Assembly: GCA_018292915.2 (NCBI GenBank) | Contig: JACVVK020000193.1 | Span: forward strand, 677,501 to 741,500 | Source of the DNA: Batillaria attramentaria | Lineage: Eukaryota > Mollusca > Gastropoda > Batillariidae | Reading direction: 5' to 3' | DNA: 64,000 nt | Shown here: positions 44,690 to 56,600 of the stretch, one piece after another | Layout: the number at the start of each line of letters is the position of its first letter | Position numbering within the stretch: position 1 is the stretch's first letter | Position numbers and translations under genes: made by a program | The notes under the pieces: generated by a model | Databases searched by the model: none | Told to the model about the DNA's origin: nothing | Seen by the model: the letters and a program-made list of their open reading frames with translations, nothing else

Positions 44690-46735
44690 GATTTCTTAAG
44701 TTTCCGCGTCACCGTTAAAAACGACCGTTTATCTTGCCATTTTCACTATATGAGCCCTATGAATGGGCTTTTGAGGGTGTGCACAAAGTATGCGTGTTTG
44801 CGGGTACAGAAATGCCCAGAACTCCACTCTAAATACGGTTACTGTTAGACAAGACATGCATTGTTGACATACTGAAATTTTACCCCAATCAGAATGATGC
44901 TTCCTGGAAAATTGTGGCCATCAGTTTGGCCGTTGATTCAAAGGACCCTGTAAAACGGCAGTATTTGATGCTTGTGCACTTATCAGGTCACTGCAGGTGA
45001 CATGTATCGCGGAAAACATTTACGAACATTGAACAATTTAGTCAGGAAACGCTTCTTTGGTGTTGTGAAGTTCCCTTGTCACCGCATGTGCAGGTACGTA
45101 TGAAATATGATATCCAAGTGAGCACGTTTTTCTGTAGCGATATTTTAGGGGTGTATTTACTAAAGTAGTTACTGCGTTGTGAGTAGTGAACGGTTTTTCT
45201 CAAACAGTGCACACTCAAGAATAGTATCCCAGTTGTGTCATATCAAAAGTTCATTGAAATCGCTTTAGTACTTTTGTCACAAAGAGCCAACGAAAGTGCA
45301 ACCTGTTTAATAATGGCTGCTAGTTCAGTACTAGCAAAGTGCAATGGGAATTATGTAGAGCACAACCTCACGTCTATAGTCGTATGTGTCTGAATTCATT
45401 TCAAATGTTATGAGGTTTGTTAATCACACGGCAAACATGTTTTCAAGGTCAAGGTCATTGGTTTGTCTGTTTACTCCAAAACATTTTACTTCATCGCTCA
45501 GAATAAGCATTTTGGTGCTGCTAACTTTTGTCCCCGTGGTTTGGTGAGTTCACAACATCCTCAGAATAAAAATATGACTGCAAAATCTTCATAACTCAAG
45601 CGTGACCTTGACCTTTACTAGAGGTCACCAGAAAGGCATTCTTATCAATGCATATTAGGCAAATGTTATGCCAAAAGTTGTATTTACAAAATTTTCACCC
45701 AGTCTCTCTGACCTTTACTCCCAAGGTCAAGGTCACCAAAGTTGTCCACAAGAAATCTTCTCATACAAACATCGTTTGTGCTAATTTTGTTTTGCCTGGT
45801 GCTTGTGACTGCTTGTTCTGTTGCTTATTCTAACACAGCGATGAAATAAAAATGTTTGGGAGTAAACAGACGAACCGATGACCTTGACCTTGTAAACATG
45901 TTTGCCGTGTGATTAACATACCTCATAACACTTGAAATGAATTCAGCCACTTACTACTGTAGACTTGATGTTGTGTTCTACATACTCTCCATCACATTTT
46001 GCCAGTAATGTATGCCAGTAATTTCATTTGTAAACTTATGAATGTCCCAAAAAAAGAGGCAAAATAACGGCGTTTGTTCCCAAGCAAAAACACGTTGAAA
46101 ATAAAAGAGATTTCACAGATTTGCTTTTGTGTCTATTGTTTTTTTATTTGCATTTGTGTGATATTATTTTTCTGCAAAGTTTAATATTAAGTTTGTCTAA
46201 TTTCTGTACCTGTACCTCAAAACAGGAACTAATGAAAATGTCCGATATTTTCTGAGTGCGTTAGAACTTGAGGCAAAAAAGTATACTTGTAATAGTATTT
46301 TTAAAGATGCTGGACCATTTCGCTAAAGTATGATCTGCGTCTGCAAATGATCTGTCAAGCCTAGCAGCTGCAGCAGCGTAATATGTCAGCCCGGTCCCCA
46401 TCAGTAAGAGAATTGGCGTCTATATGGAAAAAGGAAGATTTGATAACTGAGAGCTGCTACAGGCAAATCTGCCGTCATTTCGTTGGACCACCGCAGGGTG
46501 TCTGGCCTAACATATCCAGTAGTCAAAGTTGAAGTGTGTGCACAATACCTGCTGCAGCGGCGTCATTTGTAATCTTTGCTGTGTATAGTCAATTTTTGAA
46601 CCCAACCACAATATGGATTCCCGTCATTTCCCCTCACAGCCAAAAGGACATAGTGGATGGGCTAGTAACACGTAAGTGCCAAGCCTCTCCTCTAAAAGTT
46701 GGTCGTGATCGTGTAATATTTAGCCCGTCCTATGA
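44690..46735. mobile_element. Foldback element, copy with terminal segment
   Basis: Starts with the terminal segment (CCGCGTCACCGTTAAAAACG, 44702-44721), the inverted partner of 35085-35732. From about 45335 it matches the foldback at 8890-10100: left-arm remnant, spacer with TGCATATTAGGCAAATGTTATG, right arm with CAAACATGTTTGCCGTGTGATT and CAGCCCGGTCCCCATCAG. The distal left arm is deleted. With the other two copies it shows that the complete element has arms of about 1.8 kb. Confidence 0.75.
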
Positions 46736-47401
46736 TGTTGTTTCCATTACTATGGAAACAATTTTTTTTTTTTTTAAAAACACACACAACATTTTCTGCA
46801 TTTTTGTTTGCTGTGTTTGTTGAAGGAGAATTCTGTTCACTCATAAAAGAAAAAAAAAAAAAAAAAGCGAAATGACACGCTACTTTCACGCTACTAAATA
46901 TGTGTTCTTATTTCGTGTCAGTGTAATCAAAGACTTTGGAATCTACCTGATTAGGCCTATCAAAGTAGCTCTGACTGTGAACACCTGAAGACTCCACGAA
47001 CAGCGTTCTCTGTTGATTTCATGTGTAAACGGATGATTATAACCTTCCCTGTGGTCTTGACATGAGTTTGTTTATCAGCTCGTGTCTGGTAGGTGGATAG
47101 TCTTGTGGTACAGCAATCATAAACATGTCACAAAGTATCAAGTGATGCCACACAGCGACGTACCCACCTGACGATTGGTGAGTGTTTGTGGTATGGTATG
47201 GCGTTGACAATTTTATTACTGCTATTAAACTCTCAACCATAACGTCTACTAAATAAAGACTATGTGGGCCTGTATAATCACGTGCATGTTTTCCTCACTA
47301 CGTGAGTCCACTGAAGTCAGCTAATGGCGGGGTGGAGACGGTGGAGCTGTACGTGACTGTGAATGTGTGTCACACGGTCAGGGTGGAAGGCGAATAGCAG
47401 A

Positions 47402-47440
<39 letters not shown>

Positions 47441-48075
47441 CATCAGGGGGGAGAGAGAGGGGGGGGGGTCGTGTTTCTATACAATCTTGGTACCATGGCT
47501 GCTAAGTTGCCTTTCATTGGATAACCTCGATTCTGTTTTGCGTATTTGAAAGGAGGAACACAGCTGGAAAAGAAGGGCGACGTGTTTTCACCACCGACTG
47601 AATACGACCTCAGCTTGCCAATATAATAGTCATTCAGTCGCTCTACACCCTACCCATACCAGTAGCAGCACACACATTAACCAGGACAACACAGACCAGG
47701 AACTGAGGTAGTCGCTGTGACCTTCGCTACGACCGACAGGCTGTAGTTTATCAAATAATCTCTAGATTAGGAGGCACACAAGCTACATATGTTTCTGATA
47801 AAAACTGTTGACACTAAGTGCGACCACTGCACGAAACCGGTTAGAACGTCCCCCCACCCCCTCCCCCTGCAAAACAAAGAAAAAAAAAAAAAAAAAAAAA
47901 AAGCGACGGCTAGATCGGCTACACAAACACGGACCAACATTGCTGTAGAAGAAAACCTTGACAGTACAGAAGTGTCACCGTCTCCTATTCAATCCACCGC
48001 TCTGCACTATGACAAACTCACTCCTCCCGTAAACTTCACATTGAATTCTTTACCTCTTCTCTGACCTAAATCCCT
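46736..48075. other. No gene seen
   Basis: T- and A-tracts (46750-46860), (TG)n at 47404-47434 and a G-tract at 47460. ORFs below 95 codons without motifs. Confidence 0.55.
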
Positions 48076-48177
48076 TTGTATGTCCTTGATAGCGCATAGG
48101 TACTTTTCAGTTTGAGCACAGATGAAAAAGTTGGTGCTACAGTCGGAACAGTGCCTATGCGCTATCGAGGACACACA
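48076..48177. repeat. Imperfect hairpin of about 30 bp stem
   Basis: TGTCCTTGATAGCGCATAGG (48081-48100) faces CCTATGCGCTATCGAGGACA (48153-48172), with T/C and A/G differences that would be G-U pairs in RNA, and a loop of about 50 bases. Either a small MITE or a transcribed hairpin. Confidence 0.6.
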
Positions 48178-48503
48178 GAGGATTTTGTTCCTGGTTTCAG
48201 TACACATCACAGTGTCGGCCTGTATGAACTAGGACAGAAGGGTAGGGACAAGTTTCGAGATGATAATTCTCTCTGGGTCAGTATTAGTCAACATTGACGG
48301 TAGTGTGATAAAACCGGTGCGTTTCAAACTGCGGAAATTCACGTCCGTCTACTGATATGAGCGCAGTTAAACAGTATTTTCCCTGCGATCAAATGTCAAT
48401 CAAGGATGAACCTTCCAAGAGAATACAAAATAAATACACGTAACAGACGGTGTACACTCTCCGTGTCTCGTCACAAAAACTGTAACATTACTCTCGATTG
48501 ATA

Positions 48504-48662
48504 GGAGAACCGGGACAGTGGAACGGTAGAGCATTGGACTCGAGTCGCGAGTTCCATTCCCGGCTGGAGTTAAATAGTTGTGTTGGCCTTTGTCTCGTTT
48601 CCCTCTTTGATATCACCCTTATGTGGCGGAAAAGGGCGTTAAAGCCCTCACCCACCCACCCA
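48504..48662 (+). mobile_element. SINE family 1, diverged
   Basis: AACGGTAGAGCATTGGACTC, GAGTTCCATTCCCGGC and TTTGATATCACCCTTATGTGG. The A-box region is more worn than in the other copies. Confidence 0.7.
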
Positions 48663-50039
48663 CCGATCTTTAAGTGATCAAACACAAACGCGTAACAGAT
48701 GATCAAACTGATTTCGTTTGAATAGTTCTGACAACCTCCCTTCGAGTGCTCAACCTTGCAAATTACCCCACCATCCCCACTCCTCAGAAACCTAAAACTG
48801 TTTACTTAACAAGTTGCGCGCCGTTTACTCCGCCAACAGCTTCATCTCGGGTCGTGCTGTAGTGAGTGAAGGTTTTTGCCCTTGGTACGCGGGCAGAGAT
48901 GCGAACAGGCTGTAGATTTTCTAGAACTCTTTTCCCTGTCTCACGAATGTTAGACATAAAAGGTATGTATGGTTAATCATGTATCTGTTTTTGGTGAAGA
49001 GAGGACCGCGTACAGTGTACAAACGGTTCCCACCATCACTTTCAGCGTTCAGTCTGTTCCTGAATAAAATCCTGTAGACAGGTACAGGTGCCCAGAGAGG
49101 AGACGATCGCCGTGTCCCTGATAAACACCACGTGTCTAGAGACGAGACGCTGCCTTTAGATCGTGCACCATACCGCTGATGCTCTAGCGTTGGAATATTG
49201 TAAAATTTAGTTCTTGCGTGCGACTGTCGGGAATGTCATGCAGACTGTCAATTATGAGCGCATTTACATCGAGATATCACGGTTCGGTTAGTTCATCTAC
49301 CATAACGAACAATGGCAGAAACAAAACAAAACAAAACGAAACAACAACAAACCTTATTACAACCGAAACCTCCATCACCACTGAATCATTAACACACGGA
49401 CAAATGGAGCAAAGGAAGGCCACTGGCCTGAAAAAGTTTATTTTGACTTTTTGTTGTTGTAATCGCACCCTTCAGCTGTATTCCTGTAGACAACACAATA
49501 TAAACGAACTCTTATGTTATATATTATTTTGTATAATGCATATAGTCGTATATAATTTATGTACATATGCTAAACGACAGCTATAGTGATGGGTTGCGTT
49601 TTACACGTCATTTCCCCATTCTCTCGCGTAATACGTGGTGGATAGGCTATTAGCCTACCTGGCAAAAGGAAAAGACAAAATAATCAAAATACGAAAACAA
49701 AAACGAAAAGTAAAAAAGCACCAAAAAAGAAAAGGAAAAAGAAAACACCCCAGAAAACGGAAGAAAGAAATAAAGTCCTACTGGTAAACATAACACGAAA
49801 ACAAGGAAAAACCTATCCTGTACATCTCGTTCATGCCTCAGTTACAACACGCACACCACCGGCGCATAGAGTATTCTGTACCTACATTAACCACGACAAG
49901 AGGGTAGTCTGTCTCGGACACATCGGGGTGTTACTTGTGTAAGCAGATATCACTATGGTGGAAGAAACCGGGAATATAAAATAACCAGATAATTAAACGT
50001 ATTTTTTTTTACACAATGAGAGAGAGAGAGAGAGAGAGA

Positions 50040-50123
<84 letters not shown>

Positions 50124-50939
50124 AGCACATTACTGTCTGAGCAAACAGTGTCACGGAGTCATTCCTGCGTACGTCTGCTGGAAGAAAAGTATTGATGGAC
50201 TCGTGAGGCGCGGTTTTTTGTGTCATTTGATAAAGCGCTCAGCAGCACCACAACAACAATAACAGAACAAACACACATACGCAAGAGGTAACAGTCATGG
50301 AAGTACAACCCTTGTCTGCTGTATTTATGTTACTTTGAAAAGATGTCGTAATTACGAGCAGTGGCAGTACTATACAGATAGGCTGTTATGATTAGCAGCA
50401 TAATTTTACACTTATCCGTTAAGAATATCATTACAACATGAGCACAGATTGAGTAATGCCACGCTCCCTCAGTCGACGTTCTCTCTTGTTTCAGTTGAGG
50501 GTGACTGTATTAACATAGGTCCTCGTGCTGTCGTCAGGGCTGTTTTCATACACGTGGTCTGCAAGATAACGAAAAACGTAAATGCGCCTGTTTCTGATAC
50601 ATTACGTATCAGCTTGTAAGTCTCTGTGTTCGTAATACTTTCTGAGGGGACAACTGCCACTTACAAAGCTCTACGGTTGTTTCCTAAATGAATCGATGTT
50701 CCTTTGACCATTACGACCATCTTCGTGACTTTCCGGCTTCAAATGGTAGAGAAATCTGACTTTCTTTCGCCCAGTGCTTCCATACCTGTACTACACGTCG
50801 ATCGACCAAGTTGCTAAAAATAGAAAATGAATCTACGCTGTCTACCTGGTCTTCGGTCCGAAACAAAAAAAAAAAAAACGTCGTTTGCTCAGCACGCGGT
50901 TCGCTTCAACGCACGTAGAACAATATTATACGCCAATCC
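48663..50939. other. No gene seen; long microsatellite
   Basis: Includes an A-rich region (49670-49810) and (GA)n(CA)n at 50018-50122, over 100 bp. No coding signal recognised. Confidence 0.55.
50018..50122. repeat. Representative long microsatellites
   Basis: (GA)n(CA)n here. Others of 30-100 bp: (CA/GT)n at 14018, 14381, 16278, 16520, 22905, 31294, 32177, 37672, 40152, 44084, 47404, 51121, 58222, 59999, 60140, 60772 and 61795; (GA/CT)n at 52628, 52827, 53338, 57176, 60500, 60842 and 63022. Several mark the ends of transposons listed above. Confidence 0.9.
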
Positions 50940-51002
50940 AGGTCACAACAATAGCTTCAAATTCAAATTACTTTATTAATCCCAGAAGGAAAATTATAGA
51001 CC
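50940..51002 (-). mobile_element. LINE 3' end
   Basis: The minus strand reads CTTCTGGGATTAATAAAGTA and ATTTGAATTTGAA, a 3' UTR end with a poly(A)-type signal and TTTGAA tail. Only the last 60 bp is present, next to a 75 bp (CA)n array (51121-51195). Confidence 0.6.
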
Positions 51003-51117
51003 ACCATTTAACATAAAAATAAGACATAATAATAACAAATAAAACTTGCATTAACAAAAGCCTCAAATATGAAAAACTTAAACTTTACACACACACACAC
51101 AAATGAGTCCTGTGAAC

Positions 51118-51197
<80 letters not shown>

Positions 51198-51439
51198 TCG
51201 GTACAAAAGAACGTCTGAATCATTCGGTGCTATACTTGACAGCCACAAGTCAAGCACTAAAACTTTCTCTGCTGTGCACGATCATGGAGATGAGGATGAT
51301 GGTAAGATGATGCCATCGAGGTCCGTGTGGTTTGGGACTGCGGGACAGGGCCGCTTTCCACGCTTCCTTTCACAAATATCCCGGCATTAACCAGGCCCAG
51401 GACCTACGGCACCTGCGGGGCCGGCCGTGTAATCATCCA

Positions 51440-51662
51440 CATCATAAGACGTGTCATACCAAGGGAAGCACCCCCAAAGTCGCACCCGTGAGGTGGGTGA
51501 ATCTCGGCTGTGTGGCAACAGCCTCCCCACTGGGCCCATACCACACCCGCTCTGGGTAGGAGCCCACCTAGGTAGGAAAATCCCGCTGGCCACGGCTGGG
51601 ACTCGAACCCGGGTCTCCCGGTCCATGGTCCGAAGTGCTAACCACTACACTACGGGGCCGGT
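51440..51662 (-). mobile_element. SINE family 2, reverse copy
   Basis: On the minus strand GTAGTGTAGTGGTTAGCAC (A box) and CGGGTTCGAGTCC (B box) are followed by CCTACCTAGGTGGGCTCC and AGGCTGTTGCCACACA, as at 18960. It lies 180 bp downstream of the gene 2 poly(A) signal. Confidence 0.85.
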
Positions 51663-51810
51663 TTCTTCACAATCTTGTCAAAACGACCAGCATCATGCCT
51701 CGAAACACATCCGCCCCAACAAAAGGAACAATGGCCACTACACTCTGATAGAACACTAACAGCATCTTCTGACAAAATTAATATGAAAAGACTTTAACTT
51801 CCTCAGATGC

Positions 51811-51816
51811 TTTATT
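51811..51816 (-). terminator. Poly(A) signal of gene 2
   Basis: AATAAA on the minus strand, 64 bp after the stop codon of the last exon (51880). Ordinary distance for a short 3' UTR. Confidence 0.6.
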
Positions 51817-51879
51817 ATTCTTTTCAAAGGCGCTTTTCTGTTTTAGTGGCACAAGTAATAAGTGGCGAATGATGCCGTG

Positions 51880-52049
51880 CTACGTGACTGAATTACAAAC
51901 GAATATACTACTACTGCTACTACTACTACTACTACTACTACCAGGTGTCCGATCCGATTGGTGCTGTGGTTGGAACGTGGAATATGGTGAACGCTCTCCA
52001 ACGTCTCCCATCCTGAGGTGTTCGTAATCCGACGTTTGGACACTGGCAC
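51880..52049 (-). CDS. Gene 2 last exon: cytoplasmic tail with two tyrosine motifs
   Basis: Signalling tail of the receptor. The acceptor TTCTGCAG|GT continues the phase 1 frame of the membrane exon. The peptide begins ASVQTS, then DYEHLRMGDVGERSPYSTF, then QPQHQSDRTPG, a run of ten serines and IFVCNSVT with TAG at 51882-51880. YEHL and YSTF are separated by ten residues, the spacing of an ITAM (YxxL/I-x6-12-YxxL/I), with F in place of the last L/I. The serine run is an AGT repeat, so its length may vary. The other two frames give plausible-looking short ORFs but do not fit the phase. Confidence 0.7.
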
Positions 52050-52626
52050 CTGCAGAAGTACGACAAACCGCATGATTTATGTCGTCAATTATTTCTTACA
52101 TGATTGTACTAGTTTCTGACTGTGACTGAGGCCAGTTGCTTGGTGAAAGTGTCATATCATGAAACAGAGTCAAACCCGACAAAGAAGTCACCTGTGGATC
52201 ATAATGACATAACAGTATTACCTGATAACTGCCAAGTTGCGTACGCGGAGCGCTGTCCTACAGCTTCTGGTCTCAATCCGTCAAAGACAGAGGGTTGGCC
52301 TGTGCTCTCTGTGGATGAAATTATCAGTTTATCGTAAAGTGGGAGTCCAACAGTTTCAGAGGAAGTGCAACATCACATCCTCTCATCATATCTATTGGAC
52401 TCCGGGAGTCCACTTCTTTTTATGTAATTAAATCGGATGGGGAAGGCGGAAGGGGGGGGGGGTGTTCTTAATTGGGGGGTCCATTAATGATGCACATCGG
52501 TGCTGGAAGTTACATTTCTCGCTACGAATTAATAAAAATGTTCAATGTTTGACGGACGACAGTGTGTTTGTCTAAAAGCAATAGTAATCAGTTACTCTTT
52601 TATTTTTCAAATCTGACCGGACGTTG

Positions 52627-52664
<38 letters not shown>

Positions 52665-52683
52665 GAGTGGGGTGGGTGTTTGG
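52050..52683. other. Last intron of gene 2
   Basis: No gene features; (GA)n at 52628-52660. The segment 52440-52490 is G-rich. Confidence 0.5.
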
Positions 52684-52824
52684 GGGGTTTAACGTCCTTC
52701 TCCACCACATAGGGTGATATCAAAGACGGGGCAACGATGAAAAAGCCAGCATAAATATTTGGCCCAACTCACGACCCGAGCAATATAAGTCCAACGCTTT
52801 ACCATTAGACCACCCCGGCTACCC
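52684..52824 (-). mobile_element. SINE family 1, reverse copy
   Basis: The minus strand gives AGCCGGGGTGGTCTAATGGT, TCGGGTCGTGAGTTGGGCC and GTTGCCCCGTCTTTGATATC. It lies in the last intron of gene 2, 60 bp from the membrane exon. Confidence 0.85.
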
Positions 52825-52884
52825 GAGAGAGAGAGAGAGAGAGAGAGAGAGATGTTCCTTCGTGAGCGCCACCTGTAGTCGTAC

Positions 52885-53082
52885 CATTGCCAGTGTCATG
52901 TAGACTAGTGCTTTGCCTTGCTGAACCGCGGGTTGTTTGTAAAGCAGGAGTACGTAATCGTCTCTTCCTGATGAAAATGACGGCTCCGATAATTACTGCC
53001 ACTACTATGGCGGCAGCAATCCCCCCGCCGATAGCACCATAAGCAACACCATTTTGTCGTGGTGCAACATGTCGGCGCTCTT
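52885..53082 (-). CDS. Gene 2 exon: transmembrane segment and juxtamembrane
   Basis: Anchors the receptor. The acceptor CTAACAG|AA is phase 1 and the donor is AATG|GTACGA (an alternative ACAG|GTGGCG 12 bp on keeps the same phase). The peptide starts EERRHVAPRQNG and has a helix of about 23 residues rich in G, A, I and V (YGAIGGGIAAAIVVAVIIGA onward). A basic stop-transfer RKRRLRT follows, then a short serine/threonine-rich stretch (SARQSTSLHDTGN). The glycine zipper at the start of the helix could favour helix pairing. The orthologous exon of gene 1 is beyond the left edge. Confidence 0.8.
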
Positions 53083-53399
53083 CTGTTAGAATAAAGACAT
53101 AAGAAAAACAAACAAACAAACAAACAAAAAACAAACAAACAAACCCGAAAAAACCCGATCTGTGTGCCCCCCCCCCCCCCCCCCCCGGAATTTTAGAACG
53201 TACATTTCTTGAAACACAGAAACCAAATTGTCAACAACAAATTAGTGATCACGGAACAAGTGTTAAAAAAATCTCAGCATTATTTCTTGAAGCGACAACC
53301 TTCCCTTTTAAGGAATACGGTTAATTCCGTGTTTGTTAGAGAGAGAGAGAGAGAGAGAGAGAGAGCTCAGGTTTTACAAAAATACAAATATCTTCTTTT

Positions 53400-53560
53400 G
53401 AACCATAAACATAATCGCACACAGCTGCATGTATTTGCCACATAATTGCGCATGGTGTCGTACATGATTGCATGTGAATGAGTTGTCGTAAATGAACGCG
53501 TATTGCCGTAAATGAACGCACGCGTATTACTGTAAATGATAACACACTGCGACTGTCGCA
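53400..53560. repeat. Intronic minisatellite matching that of gene 1
   Basis: GTAAATGAACGCGTATTG-type units, preceded by CATAATTGCGCATGG. Counterpart of the array at 556-720, in the same intron of the paralogue. Confidence 0.7.
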
Positions 53561-53830
53561 CTGGATGCGTCAAATACAGAATAGATTTAATTCTACTAAT
53601 TAAAAAAAGAAAAAAACAAACCTCTATTATGCCCATCAGCAAGTTGGGCCATGTCCCTTCTTGGTATAAGCATATACACATCTGTCCTTGACGGTTTTGA
53701 CACACTTGCGCCAAATCTAATCGCTGTAACGTAGCATACAAAATACGAGTAAATTATTAAATAAGCATATAATACGCAACATGAAGTTTCAAAAGAGGCT
53801 TTTGTTTCCGAGTCGTTGCATGTTACTCAC

Positions 53831-54160
53831 CATTGTACTTGACCTGAAAAACAAGTTGTTCATGCCCGTGTGTGTTGGTCACGTTCAGCTGGTAGAATCC
53901 TGCAGCAGTGTCGTCAGTCACGTTGACAACAGTGACGTCACAGCTGATGTTGTACAGCTCGCCCGTAACGATGAACTGCACATCAAACGCTATACCGGAA
54001 ACTCTGGCCGCTGTTTGATTCCGGAATTGCCCCAGATACAGAATCTCGTATCGGTCAGGGACTGGCAGTGCCCAGAGGTTAAAGGTCAGGTGGACTGACT
54101 GATTCACGTAGTTCACTGAGGGCACGTCTACAGCAGGCGGGGTGGCGGAGCGAGGTTTAC
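53831..54160 (-). CDS. Gene 2 exon: third Ig-like domain (cysteine-poor)
   Basis: Membrane-proximal domain, 330 bp, phase 1 on both sides (TTCTGTTCAG|GT acceptor, AATG|GTGAGT donor). It reads CKPRSATPPAVDVPSVNYV, LTFNLWALPVPDRYEILYL, YNISCDVTVVNVTDD and AAGFYQLNVTNTHGH. As in gene 1 the canonical Ig cysteines are absent (LTF in strand B, YQL in strand F), while one cysteine remains in ISCDV. Several sequons (NQT, NIS, NVT) suggest glycosylation. High similarity to 1444-1118 shows recent duplication of the locus. Confidence 0.85.
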
Positions 54161-55822
54161 CTGAACAGAAGACATAATGTAGGATATATAGGCACATACG
54201 TATATCTGAAACACGCTTAAGTTGAACTTCGGGTAATCGAAGCAAAAAGGAAAAAAATTCAAACCCAACAACAACAACAACATCCCGGCCGAACTTGTTC
54301 TTCGTACGACTAAAATTTCCACAGATAAGTCGAACAAGTACTCAAAAGCACATAAGTCAACCTCTTTATCTCAAACAAAATGTCCCACTCTCGCTTAGGA
54401 TACTTCGGAGCTGTCACGTGGCATTGGAAGTTTTTTCCCCGTTCTGATGTGTAACCACCAATATAACTCGCACAGAGATATCATTCATATTTTCCGTGCA
54501 TTTACGGTTTAGACACATTAATGTGTCCCGCCGACCTGCAGGCGCTAGCTACCTTGACACATTGTCTCACAGGCAAAGGGCACTTTCACTTTCAATGGCT
54601 CTATCACTTCCCTGCGTGTAGCCCCGGCAGCGCAGATGATTGCTCGGTTAGATGGTTAATTCTGATCTACCGCCGACCAAGTATGTGTGCTATCGAGGCT
54701 ACAATCTCGGGGGTGGAGAGTACTCACCTCTTGCTTCTGCTTTGTACCCAAAAGTACAGATCATTGCAATCAAGCGACAGTTAGGCAAGATGCACATGCT
54801 TCCAACAAGAGACGCTAATCACAGGCATGGGAAAATAGTGCGGTTTCTTATGGAGGCGTTTGTGTAAAATTGTTACAGACTGGACAAATGTTTCATGCTT
54901 TAAACACGTTATCTGTGTCTCTTTTACTTTAATTTTGTCCGTGGTCCCCAGCCAAAACTGTCATTTAACCGTAAATACAGGCACTTGAAAGTGAATCATT
55001 AGTGAGCAGTTGGCATGTAGCTTTGCCTTTTAATCAGTAGAAGACAGCGTCAAAGAAAGTTTTGTTAACGGGAAAAGTAAGTTCTTATTGCTGTAAGCAC
55101 ACGTAGTCGCTTATATTCAGCGGAAACGCAGCGTACTTCACCACAAAGCTGGTAGATAGTTTTGAAGGCACAAATATCTTAAGCATATTTTAAAAATCTG
55201 ATTGTCCGTAAAGTTAAACACTTATGAATAATTGGAAAGCAGTCTTTGGATGGAACAGAATGTTAACCGTTCTAATATTCTCTCTCTCTCTTTTTTTTTT
55301 TTTTTTTTTTTTTTTTGTAACTCGATCAGTCGGGGTCTGCTTGTTTTGTTCTTCGTTCTTGTGGCCTCTCTATTTCGGTTTGGAAGGGAAGGGTGATTTG
55401 TTTCTCTAGGTCTTTCTTGTTGTTTGTACGACAGTAACGAACGGTTTCCATTTATATTAAAGCTTTGAAAATGTGGTGGGAGGCGGGAAGATGTCAGGTC
55501 TAGGTACTGGAAACTTTCAATGGGTTTGCCGTATGTTCTGACGTCAAGTATTCTTTCTCTGTGGAATCTGTTTGGGTTTTCTTTCAATACTTTCCACAGT
55601 TGAAATTCGTCGTCTCTGTATCTTCCTTTCCAGATTATTTTTCCCCGATCTCTGAAATTTTTCTCGTCTAGCATTCGGTTCCCATTGCAACAGCTTCCGG
55701 TGAGACTTTTGAGCCAGTTGCTACACCCCGCTGTTTTATGTGCAGCATGTTGTCATATTTGAATGACACTTCTGTTCCGTATGATTTAGAGCTCTTCAAT
55801 TTGACCTTTAGGGATTACGTGT
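54161..55822. other. Intron, no assigned gene
   Basis: A minus-strand ORF (55674-55222) starts MLDEKNFRDRGKIIWKGRYR and later has YLDLTSSRLPPHF. It might be a retroelement remnant, but I could not place it. T-tract at 55291-55316. Confidence 0.4.
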
Positions 55823-56128
55823 ATTAATAGGACGTACATCCCTGCCCATAGCTGCGTTTTTAGTCCAGCCTTTAAAGATCTTTATGACGTTCATAAAAAC
55901 GAGCCTAAGCCCCTGTCCCTCCGCGTCCGACCCCTTCTACAGGCGGCCGGAGTGGACATTGATTCTGTTGAAGAAACATTATTTCCAGCTACGCCTCCTT
56001 GGACCCTTCCCACTCCTGAAGTCAGGCTGGACCTGACAGCACATAAAAAGGCCGAGACCCCCGACCCTGTCTATTTTCACGGTCTACAGCAGATCCTGGC
56101 CGACTTCCCGGGCTTCCGTCGGATCTAA
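55823..56128 (+). pseudogene. LINE fragment, region between RT and RNase H
   Basis: An open frame of about 100 codons reads TYIPAHSCVFSPAFKDLY, KPLSLRVRPLLQAAGVDI, TPPWTLPTPEVRLDL and KAETPDPVYFHGLQQIL, ending ADFPGFRRI at a stop. The pattern (PPW..P...LDL....K.ET) is the linker before the RNase H block in jockey/Nimb-type LINEs. The following YTDGS motif is absent. Located in the intron of gene 2, opposite strand. Confidence 0.6.
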
Positions 56129-56600
56129 TCGGCTCCACAATGGGCACACCCACATCACGCATTCCCATCCGCTGAAAGGGGAAGATCCCCCCTTTTGTGT
56201 CCCGTGTGATGAGCCTTTTACTGTTAGCCATTTTTACTCTCGTGCGTGGATCTCGCGAAAATTATTCAGTTGACTCATTGAAGGTGTTGTTCGGAGATGC
56301 CCCCCCCCCCCCCCTCCTCCCAGACAACATCTTCAATTTTTTGAAAGAGGCAAACCTGTTTTATAAGATGTATAGTAGTATATAGTTCTAGTTCATATAG
56401 TCTTTCACTGACCTCCGTCTGTTCAGTTTTTAAAGTCTTGTAAGGAACTTCTCATTCAGACCCAGAAGAGTTTTAACATAATTATACTTACATCCTGTCT
56501 TATCGTACACCCTTTTATTTTTACCTAGCACAAGGGGACCTCGCTTTGCCGCGAAATAGTCCTTGTAGCTTGCGCGGCGTAAAGCCCTAAATAACTAACT

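Noticed and set aside
51843..52073. 77-codon ORF with MRFVVLLQVPVSKRR in the last gene 2 exon
   Set aside because: It uses a different frame of the same exon; splice phase from the membrane exon selects the frame with the tyrosine motifs.
55222..55674. Minus ORF with RYRDD resembling an RT YxDD motif
   Set aside because: No other RT block flanks it and part of the ORF is a poly-lysine shadow of a T-tract. Left unassigned.
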